Notes under the pieces: generated by a model
What the model was told of the DNA's origin: nothing
Databases searched by the model: none
The model's input: only the letters and a program-made list of their open reading frames with translations
Source: Isosphaeraceae bacterium
GTDB lineage: Bacteria; Planctomycetota; Planctomycetia; Isosphaerales; Isosphaeraceae
Reading direction: 5' to 3'
DNA length: 34,403 nt
Assembly (NCBI GenBank): GCA_025356475.1
Contig: JANXSX010000082.1
Span: 1-34,403 of the forward strand
In this document: positions 6,536 to 13,740 of the stretch, in pieces
Numbering within the stretch: the stretch's first letter is position 1
Layout of the letters: each line of letters opens with the position of its first letter
Translations under genes and position numbers: made by a program

Positions 6536-8296
6536 ATGCTGAAACGGACTCATACCTGCGGCGACCTAAACCTGGAACAGGTTGGGCAAACGGCGATTCT
6601 CAACGGCTGGGTCGACGCCTGGCGCGACTTTGGGGGGCTCGTCTTCATCGACGTGCGCGACCGATATGGGATCACCCAGGTCGTCTTCGAGCCCGAAGTC
6701 GGTGAGGAATTGCAGGCGCGGGCTCGGGATCTGCGGGCGGAATTTGTGATTGGGGTGAAAGGGGTCGTGGCAAAGCGACTCCCAGGTAAGGACAATCCGA
6801 AGTTGAGCACCGGCCAGATCGAGCTCCGGGTCGCCGAACTCGAGATTTTCAACGCTACGCCGACGCCCCCGTTCGAGATCCAGGGTCCTGAGCCCAACGA
6901 AGAACTCCGGCTTAAGTATCGCTACCTGGACCTTCGCCGGCCAAGTGTTCAGCAAATCTTCATCCTGCGCCACAAGATGGCCCAGGTGATGCGAAACACC
7001 ATGTCGTCTCTAGGCTTTCTCGAAGTTGAGACGCCAATCCTGGGCAGGAGTACCCCAGAAGGAGCCCGCGACTTCCTGGTCCCAAGTCGGGTTCATCCTT
7101 CACATTTTTATGCATTGCCTCAGTCTCCGCAGCTCTACAAGCAAGTGCTGATGGTGGCGGGCTTCGACCGGTATTTCCAGATCGCCCGCTGTTTTCGAGA
7201 TGAGGACCTTCGGGCCTCCCGACAACCCGAGTTCACCCAGCTCGATATTGAGATGTCTTTCGTCGAAGATGAGGATGTGCTGGCGACGATGGAAGGCCTG
7301 GTCCTGGCCCTTTCTCAAGAGTTCACGGGCGTGACCTTGAGCTTGCCACTCCCTCGCAATGATTATTATGACATGATGGAACGGTTCGGCTCCGACCGGC
7401 CCGACCTACGTTATGACCTGCAGCTCAAAGATGTCGCCGACCTCGCAGCCGAGACCGACTTCAAAGTGTTCCAGCTTGCCAAAGAGGCTGGTCACCGGAT
7501 TCGAGGCCTGTGCGCATCGGGCGGAGCCGAGAAGTACAGCCGCAAGGATCTCGATGGGTTGACCGAATACGCTTCGAGATTCGGAGCCAAAGGACTCGTC
7601 TGGCTCAAAGTTGACAACGAGACCATGACAGGCCCAACGGCCAAGTTCTTCACACCCGAGGTCCAGGCCAAGCTACGCGAACGCTTCTCAGCCAAAGCAG
7701 GTGATCTGATCCTGATCGTTGCCGACAGCCAAGCGGTGACAAGTCAGGCGCTATCAAATCTGCGTGCGAGACTTGCGTTAGAGCTGAACATGTACGATCC
7801 CAAGAGTTTCCATTATTCGTGGGTTGTCCGGTTCCCACTTCTTCATTGGGACGCAGATGCGAACCGCTACGTCGCGGAGCATCACCCGTTCACGATGCCG
7901 TTGGCGGAGGACCTCCACTTGCTGGATACTGATCCCGCCAAGGTCCGAGCGCAGGCATATGACTTGGTCATCAACGGTGAAGAAGCGGCGGGAGGCACGA
8001 TCCGAATCCACGACTCAAAGATCCAAGCCAAGGTTTTCGGGTTATTAGGACTCTCGCCCGAGGAGGCTGAGGAAAAGTTTGGCTTCTTGCTGGGTGCTCT
8101 CAAAAACGGAGCCCCTCCTCACGGGGGAATCGCGTTCGGGTTCGACCGACTTGTGATGCTCTATGCCGGGCTCACCAACATTCGCGACTGCATTGCATTC
8201 CCAAAAACCGCCAAGGGAACCGATCTCATGACCGGTGCCCCGGGAACTGTGGATGCCAAGCAGTTACGCGAACTTCACGTGAAGTCCACAGAATAA
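6536..8296 (+). CDS. aspS: Aspartyl-tRNA synthetase
   Basis: 586-residue bacterial-type class IIb synthetase that charges tRNA-Asp, of usual length. The N-terminal OB-fold anticodon domain has LNGWVDAWRDFGGLVFIDVR. Class II motif 2 reads FRDEDLRASRQPEFTQLDIE (about residues 220-240). The bacterial GAD insertion domain occupies about 290-410. Motif 3 is HGGIAFGFDRLVMLYAG near 530. In the anticodon domain, the position that is Leu in E. coli and His in many non-discriminating enzymes is Phe here, so the tRNA specificity cannot be read from it. No clear ribosome-binding site precedes ATG 6536; the leader is C-rich. It stands alone on this strand and converges with the following gene. Confidence 0.97.
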   Translation: MLKRTHTCGDLNLEQVGQTAILNGWVDAWRDFGGLVFIDVRDRYGITQVVFEPEVGEELQARARDLRAEFVIGVKGVVAKRLPGKDNPKLSTGQIELRVAELEIFNATPTPPFEIQGPEPNEELRLKYRYLDLRRPSVQQIFILRHKMAQVMRNTMSSLGFLEVETPILGRSTPEGARDFLVPSRVHPSHFYALPQSPQLYKQVLMVAGFDRYFQIARCFRDEDLRASRQPEFTQLDIEMSFVEDEDVLATMEGLVLALSQEFTGVTLSLPLPRNDYYDMMERFGSDRPDLRYDLQLKDVADLAAETDFKVFQLAKEAGHRIRGLCASGGAEKYSRKDLDGLTEYASRFGAKGLVWLKVDNETMTGPTAKFFTPEVQAKLRERFSAKAGDLILIVADSQAVTSQALSNLRARLALELNMYDPKSFHYSWVVRFPLLHWDADANRYVAEHHPFTMPLAEDLHLLDTDPAKVRAQAYDLVINGEEAAGGTIRIHDSKIQAKVFGLLGLSPEEAEEKFGFLLGALKNGAPPHGGIAFGFDRLVMLYAGLTNIRDCIAFPKTAKGTDLMTGAPGTVDAKQLRELHVKSTE

Positions 8297-8327
8297 GTGG
8301 ATATAGGGTGGTCGCCCACCCCATTCT

Positions 8328-9425
8328 TCAAGCTCCCCGACGTCTCCAGAACACCAAACCCGTCCCGATTAGACTGAAGAGCACGACCGTGCCTGGCTCG
8401 GGGACGGGGGACACGGGAACTGCTGACCCCAACGGAGTCAGCAAGAAATTCGCATGCTTGAGTGGGTCGCTCGCTCCAACGGCTTTCGCCAGGATCTGGC
8501 CGGCATCGTTGATTGAGAGGGCATCCACCAGGGTCCAACCCAGGCTTGGGTCGACCAAGTCGTTCAGGTTACTGAACTTACCGTTCGCGTAGAAAGCAGC
8601 CCGGTTCGAGCCTGCGAAATTGCCCACAACTTGTCCGAATGCGTTGATCGCATGGGGACTAAAGCCTTCCCCGCCCGTTCCGGTAAGCGTTGTAATTGAG
8701 GTACCCAGAGCCGAGATAAATCCCTGACTCGACTGGGTTGAAGCCGAGTTGGCGGTGCCGATGATCTGGCCAGACGCGTTAATCGAAAGGTTCGTGAGTG
8801 AGGACGTTGTCGATGGGAGCGACATGTACTGACTCAGGTGGCCGTTCTGCCAGACTGCAGGCTGGTTGCCACCAACGGAGCCAACAACCGCTCCCGCTGA
8901 AGTGATTCCCTGGGGTGTGAAGCCGGGAGCCACAATCGGAGTATTGACCCCATTCCACTGGACATAGTAGCTGGCCGTACCCGTGGAATCGACATGAGCC
9001 CGGAGCATTTGCCCGGAAGTGTTGATCCCACGAACGATGTCCGGCCCGAGGTCCTGCGTCACCCCCCCTTGGACGAGGAAGGCATGAGCATTTGCAGGAT
9101 TGCCTGAAGTCACTCTGCCAACAACTTGGCCTGCGTCATTGATGTCGGTCGGGATCGCGTAGGGGGACTCGACCGAGAGGGGAGAGTAGGGGGTCACCAC
9201 CCCTGTGTGGCTATTGAAGGTGAACCCCTGGGGGTCGCCAGTCTTATTGAAACTGCTGGGCGACCCGAGATACCCCGTCGGATCCGAGAAACCGATCGCA
9301 ACGCCTGCATTATTGATTTTCGTGACAGGCAGGTCGCCTAAATTCGTCGCATTGTAGATCGGGCCCGCAAGGAGTCTGGGACCAATCATCGACAGCGAGA
9401 GGCAAATCATCAGGGTGCGGAACAT
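8328..9425 (-). CDS. Secreted HAF-repeat protein with PEP-CTERM anchor
   Basis: 365-residue exported protein. A signal peptide (MFRTLMICLSLSMIGPRLLA) leads into repeated units such as NDAGQVVGRV, SAGAVVGSVG, SASGQIIGTA-type and NAFGQVVGNF, the pattern of HAF extracellular repeats, probably a beta-propeller. The C-terminus is a classic PEP-CTERM signal: VPEPGT, a hydrophobic helix, then FWRRRGA. Such tails are handled by an exosortase, which is not in the window. I moved the start to 9425 because GGAGGGAG stands 8-15 bases before it and the signal peptide begins there; ATGs at 9443 and 9461 would put extra charged residues in front. It converges with aspS, 31 bases between the stops. Surface or matrix role is inference. 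Confidence 0.85.
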   Translation of the reverse strand: MFRTLMICLSLSMIGPRLLAGPIYNATNLGDLPVTKINNAGVAIGFSDPTGYLGSPSSFNKTGDPQGFTFNSHTGVVTPYSPLSVESPYAIPTDINDAGQVVGRVTSGNPANAHAFLVQGGVTQDLGPDIVRGINTSGQMLRAHVDSTGTASYYVQWNGVNTPIVAPGFTPQGITSAGAVVGSVGGNQPAVWQNGHLSQYMSLPSTTSSLTNLSINASGQIIGTANSASTQSSQGFISALGTSITTLTGTGGEGFSPHAINAFGQVVGNFAGSNRAAFYANGKFSNLNDLVDPSLGWTLVDALSINDAGQILAKAVGASDPLKHANFLLTPLGSAVPVSPVPEPGTVVLFSLIGTGLVFWRRRGA

Positions 9426-9557
9426 CGGGGAATCTCCCTCCATGGAGTCTGCTGGACTCATACATGCTTGCTTTCACATCTTCGCGTCTGCAACTCTGTA
9501 GGATCTCGCTGGATCCGTCAAGGTCGATTCAATAGTGCGTGTTCTCTTAAAACAACA

Positions 9558-9591
9558 GAGGCCCCCGGCAAATGGAATTGCCGGCGGCCTC
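9558..9591 (-). terminator. Intrinsic terminator of the GMMGG pilus-type operon
   Basis: Stem GAGGCC plus CCGGCAA pairs with TTGCCGG plus GGCCTC around one C-C mismatch, with a 6-base loop. On the minus strand it is followed by TTGTTTTAAG. It begins 32 bases after the stop codon at 9624. Confidence 0.85.
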
Positions 9592-9623
9592 AAGTTGGTT
9601 CAAGGGAGTGTCTTATCGCTCAC

Positions 9624-11834
9624 TTAGCGAGGGCCGCCGCCTCTCATTCCACCACCACCCATTCCGGGCATTCCTCCGCCGGCACCGCCCATCATCCCGC
9701 CCATCCCGCCGGCACCGCCCATTCCTGGCTCACGCTTCTTCGATGATTCCTTGACCGAGCGAGTATAGGTATCAGCCATCTCGCGGCGAACCTCGTCGTC
9801 TTGATCTTTTGCCTGGTTGCGAACGACAACCGAGCCATCGGCTCGCATAACGAGTGTCAAGGCCGGGACGCTGAGCTTACCTGCGATCCCCAGACTCTTG
9901 GGGATGGCAGCGGTCCCCCCCATTGAGTCGATCACGACTTGACGGGCCACAAAGTCGATGGGCTTCGACTTGGCACCCGACCCGTCGGACACTGGAACAG
10001 CAGCGGTTGAGAAGTCACCGATCATCGAGCCAGGGCCCGCTGCATAAGACTTGACCACCGTGACGCCGTCTTCCGGGTTGAAACGGGTGATCTGGTACCA
10101 GACCTCGTCCCGCTTGGTCCCTTCATCCTTGCGGATGGCATATGCGGTGATATCTGCCGGAACGGTGACCTCGTCGGTCGGCTCGCTCCAGTCGCCGGCG
10201 AGTTGATCGCTGGACGTGTCGGTACCGGGGCTTGTATCGTCGCGATTGTAGTTCGGGTTGAAGACCACGAGCCTGGCCCGATATCGGTAAATAACGTCGG
10301 GAACGACCGTAAAGTCGAGTGAGCGAACCATTACTTCTTCTTCTTCGGACTTGGCGAAACTCGTATCCTCGACGGTAGCCGGTGCATCTGCCGATCCCCC
10401 GCCATACATTGCGCCGCCACCACCGCCACCTCCGCCACCGGCCCCCGAGAGACCCATCATCCCCGGCATTCCGCCACCACCACCGGAGGCTCCCCCCATC
10501 ATTCCGCTGCGACCGCCGCCTCGCCCAGACATCATACCGGCCATATCCTCACCACCCCGACCTCCACCCATCGCCATCATACTGCTGCCACCGCCTGACC
10601 TTGCGCCTCCACCAGGCATTCCTCCACCGGCTCCCATCATCATCCCTCCGCCGCCACCGGACCCCATCATGCCGGGGCCACCCATCATGCCGCCTGCGGT
10701 CGGGTTACTCTGGATCTCTCGGAGTTCCTTGGGAACCAACTTGGCGACGTGGACCTTCTCCCAGTACCCCGCTTTGAGGAACGGGAGCGGATCAACCAAG
10801 GCCTCAAGCCGAACGTTATCAGGCGTCAACTCGTCGGGATCCACTTCAACGAGGTTGTCAATCACCACATAGTTCTTGTCCGTATCGAGCTTGCTCCATC
10901 GCGACCAGTCTCCCTTATCCGTCTTGACCTGGCGTTCGAGCTCGATCTTGGAGTAGTTGGGATAAGCGAACGCTGGGTCCTTCAAAGCCGCGAGATAGTT
11001 CTCTTTGAGCTTCCGATTGTCGAGGACACCCGTCACCGAGACCCAGCGAAGTCCCTTGGTTGATGACGTGTAATTGGTGTTTGCGGTCGAAGCATCTGCC
11101 GCCCCCCCAGCGGCGGTCCGCTCCTTCTCCTTAGCGGATTCCTTGGCGGTGTCGACGCTACCCGCGAGCTTACGGGCGAGCTTGGTCTTCTCCTCAGCCT
11201 CCTTACGTTTGGTCTCTTCCTTCTCACGAGCTGAGCCCGCACCTGCGGCTCCGCCCGCGCCTGGCATGCCGCCCATGCCACCGCCGAAGCTCATCCCACT
11301 CCCGCCACCAGCACCACCTGGGGCTCCTCGCTTCTTGCGGGGGTTATTGAAACCCTTCTTGACCTCACCAGCCTTCAAGGCTTCGGCAATCTTCTCGCCC
11401 TTTTCGTCAAGATCATATAGGTCTGTACCACCACGACCGGCATAGGCGATAAGTTCGCTGGGGACAACCAACTTCGGCTGGTCGCGAATCAGACCCGCAC
11501 CGGGCTCGGGAGTCACCCACGCACGCCCGGGCCTGAATTGGTCAGCCACCAAGACGTTATTGGCTTGCCCATCAACGATCGCCTCGAAGCTCGTGTCCTT
11601 GATGTTCTCAGCTTCAAGACGTGTCAGGATGTCAGCACGATCCTGCCGTTTCTTGAGGTTCGAGTCGGCGTCAGAGGCGGCTTTATTGACCTGATCCGGC
11701 GTAATCGAGATCGTGGGCTTGATGATCGCGACGACCATGAAGACCAGACAGAGTGTGGCAGTGAGAGCCATCACGGCCTTCTCACCGTGCTTAAGGCCCA
11801 GGTTTTTTAGCTTTTCGACTGCGGGATTGGCCAT
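9624..11834 (-). CDS. Bitopic GMMGG-rich envelope protein, third gene of pilus-type operon
   Basis: 736 residues, function not recognised. A short cytoplasmic segment is followed by one membrane helix at about 21-40 (MALTATLCLVFMVVAIIKP); the rest is probably periplasmic. Segments in order: coiled or helical region 45-80; first Gly/Met-rich stretch about 170-200; Lys/Glu-rich helix 203-240; folded domain about 260-375 (GLRWVSVTGVLDNRKLKENY); a long Gly/Met stretch 378-480 with many GGMMG blocks; folded domain about 500-695 (VVPDVIYRYRARLVVFNPNY); and a Gly/Met tail. The start at 11834 has AGGAG ten bases upstream; the longer frame from 11972 adds residues with no signal and no site. Its place after PilM/N- and PilO-like genes suggests a fourth-subunit role like PilP, but no PilP motif is visible. 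Confidence 0.72.
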   Translation of the reverse strand: MANPAVEKLKNLGLKHGEKAVMALTATLCLVFMVVAIIKPTISITPDQVNKAASDADSNLKKRQDRADILTRLEAENIKDTSFEAIVDGQANNVLVADQFRPGRAWVTPEPGAGLIRDQPKLVVPSELIAYAGRGGTDLYDLDEKGEKIAEALKAGEVKKGFNNPRKKRGAPGGAGGGSGMSFGGGMGGMPGAGGAAGAGSAREKEETKRKEAEEKTKLARKLAGSVDTAKESAKEKERTAAGGAADASTANTNYTSSTKGLRWVSVTGVLDNRKLKENYLAALKDPAFAYPNYSKIELERQVKTDKGDWSRWSKLDTDKNYVVIDNLVEVDPDELTPDNVRLEALVDPLPFLKAGYWEKVHVAKLVPKELREIQSNPTAGGMMGGPGMMGSGGGGGMMMGAGGGMPGGGARSGGGSSMMAMGGGRGGEDMAGMMSGRGGGRSGMMGGASGGGGGMPGMMGLSGAGGGGGGGGGAMYGGGSADAPATVEDTSFAKSEEEEVMVRSLDFTVVPDVIYRYRARLVVFNPNYNRDDTSPGTDTSSDQLAGDWSEPTDEVTVPADITAYAIRKDEGTKRDEVWYQITRFNPEDGVTVVKSYAAGPGSMIGDFSTAAVPVSDGSGAKSKPIDFVARQVVIDSMGGTAAIPKSLGIAGKLSVPALTLVMRADGSVVVRNQAKDQDDEVRREMADTYTRSVKESSKKREPGMGGAGGMGGMMGGAGGGMPGMGGGGMRGGGPR

Positions 11835-11991
11835 GGTCGTTGCACTCCTGCGAAGCCTATGTTTCGTACCTGGCTCGGTTGACCAACATGTCAGCCAGGT
11901 TGAATTCGTTGTCGCTCTGTCGGTCGTATCTCTGGAGAGACTGCCCACAGCAGGTGGCTTCCAACGAGCCAACTACTGTGGATTGAGGTCC

Positions 11992-13671
11992 TCAGGATTT
12001 GGGAGGTTCCTCAGGCTTCGGAGCATCCGTTTTGGGAGTCTCTTCCGGCTTCGGTGTGTCCGACTTGGCGGGCTCCCCAGTCTTGGGTGTGTCCGACTTG
12101 GGAGCATCAACCATGGGCTCGTCAGCCTTCGGTTCCGAAGCTTTGGGGGCGTCGGTGGAGGCAGGTTCACCTTCAGTCTTCGTGGCGGAATCGGCTGCTG
12201 GGTCAGCGCCTAGGGTCGATTCGACGGGGGCGGCCTCTTCCTTGGTCGGTGGGTTGTAGAACCTGGCCTGACCGTAGACGACGACCTCGACGATGTTATA
12301 GTAGGGATCCTGGAGCTTATTCTGATTCTTCTTGGCGAGTTCGGCCCTTTTTTCGCGGTTTTCCTTGCTATTCGGATCGGCGGCCTTCCCTTTCGGCGCG
12401 GCAGTGGCCCCTCCCATACCCATGCCCCCACCGCCCATCATCATGCCCCCTTCACCACTCATTCCCATACCCATGCCCATACCAGCGCCGCGAGAGCCTC
12501 GCATCATCGCCGCGTTTCCGCCTCCCATCATCATGCCCATGCCGCCGCCACCCATCATTCCTCCGGCATAACCACCGTAACCATCGAAGCTTTGCTGGGC
12601 ACCCTTCTCGGGCTTCACCACGCGCTGACCAGGCTTGAGGACTTCGATATCCATCACCTGAATCGACATGGGTGAATTTTCGAGTGCGACCAGGAAGTCC
12701 TGGACCCGAGCCTGATCGCAGAGGACCGACATCTGAACCGGTAGGATTTTGTACTGGTTGGTTTCGGTCGCCGGCTTGATGTAGTAAACCTTGTCACTCG
12801 ACTCGCTCGCTCCTCCTCCGCCAGCTCCCGCAGCCCCCCGATACATCGCAGCCATGCCGCCGGCTTCGCCGCCCATAGCTGCGCCAGGGGCTGCGGATGC
12901 GTCGGCGGTCGGTTCCTCACCTGGTGCGAAGAGGTCGGGAGCTTCTTCGAGAGTCTCTCCCTTGGCGATCGAGCGTTGATCCTGGGCGAGGCTGTTGCCG
13001 ACTTCAAGCAAGTTGATCTGCTTGATGATTGCCCCATCCCAATTCTTGGCATTGCCGTTCACTGCGGCGACGACTTCGAGAAGGGTCCTCTGGATCCACA
13101 AACGCTCTTTCGCCGCCCAGACCTTACCCAGGCTTGGCAGTTTGGACTCATCGAAAACGGCTGGACGGAGCAACGCTTCCTTCATAGGAGCGAGTACAAC
13201 GCCTGTTCCATCCACTGGATTGAATGGCTTGAAGGTTTTGTAGACGGCTTCGACATCGTCTGAATAATCGACGACGTACTCGTTGATCGTTCGTTGGACG
13301 AAGCCCTTGTCGACGGTCTCTGGGTACTTTCGTCCCCACTCAGTGAAACGCTCGTTGACGACTTCCGGCCAGGTGAGAAGCGGAGCCTGTCGAGCATAAA
13401 GCTTCTCCCACGTCTTGTGAACGTCGGTCGACAGAATCGCCTTCTTCTCGTCAACGATCGGCTTGTACTGATCGTTCGGGGGCGAGCCACCGGCGTACTG
13501 TTGAACGTCTTTGAAAGCCCCCTCGACCGCCTTCGTTTTGGTCTCCCCAGCGACTTTCACGGGCCCGGAACCAACAAAGTACGCAACGATCGCTAGCAAA
13601 TTCGCCAGCCCGATCGTAATCCAGAAGCGGTACTTGACCGCTTGTCTCAGGTAGAACTTGACTTGATCCAT
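11992..13671 (-). CDS. PilO-like bitopic inner-membrane protein with GMMGG segments
   Basis: 559 residues. One N-terminal membrane helix (about 16-34, FWITIGLANLLAIVAYFVG) is followed by a periplasmic helical region. Around residue 300 a segment with KILPVQMSVLCDQARVQDFLVALENSP resembles the ferredoxin-like fold of PilO (beta strand, then FL-x-x-LE helix). Two Gly/Met-rich stretches (about 255-290 and 365-430) flank it. The C-terminus is a Lys/Pro/Glu/Thr repeat tail (KPEETPKTDAPKPEE). It starts 69 bases after the PilM-like gene, in the same direction. The only ribosome-binding site (GGAG) is 12 bases from ATG 13671 and lies inside a small hairpin. The PilO call rests on topology, context and the short motif, so it is moderate. 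Confidence 0.7.
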   Translation of the reverse strand: MDQVKFYLRQAVKYRFWITIGLANLLAIVAYFVGSGPVKVAGETKTKAVEGAFKDVQQYAGGSPPNDQYKPIVDEKKAILSTDVHKTWEKLYARQAPLLTWPEVVNERFTEWGRKYPETVDKGFVQRTINEYVVDYSDDVEAVYKTFKPFNPVDGTGVVLAPMKEALLRPAVFDESKLPSLGKVWAAKERLWIQRTLLEVVAAVNGNAKNWDGAIIKQINLLEVGNSLAQDQRSIAKGETLEEAPDLFAPGEEPTADASAAPGAAMGGEAGGMAAMYRGAAGAGGGGASESSDKVYYIKPATETNQYKILPVQMSVLCDQARVQDFLVALENSPMSIQVMDIEVLKPGQRVVKPEKGAQQSFDGYGGYAGGMMGGGGMGMMMGGGNAAMMRGSRGAGMGMGMGMSGEGGMMMGGGGMGMGGATAAPKGKAADPNSKENREKRAELAKKNQNKLQDPYYNIVEVVVYGQARFYNPPTKEEAAPVESTLGADPAADSATKTEGEPASTDAPKASEPKADEPMVDAPKSDTPKTGEPAKSDTPKPEETPKTDAPKPEEPPKS

Positions 13672-13674
13672 GGT

Positions 13675-13688
13675 CGGAGGTTGCTCCG
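13675..13688 (-). promoter_or_regulatory. Hairpin covering the ribosome-binding site of the PilO-like gene
   Basis: In the minus-strand RNA, CGGAG-CAAC-CUCCG forms a perfect 5-bp stem with a 4-base loop, three bases before the AUG. The stem contains the GGAG ribosome-binding site and its complement, so it could lower translation of this gene relative to its upstream neighbour. Confidence 0.4.
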
Positions 13689-13740
13689 TATTCGTGTGCC
13701 ATCGTGAGTTTGAGTCAATGCCGCAGCTCGTAGCCGGACG

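Noticed and set aside
10351-10872. Plus-strand proline-rich open frames
   Set aside because: They are the antisense of Gly/Met-rich tracts in the minus-strand gene; the same occurs at 11074-11445, 12332-12571 and 14039-14380.
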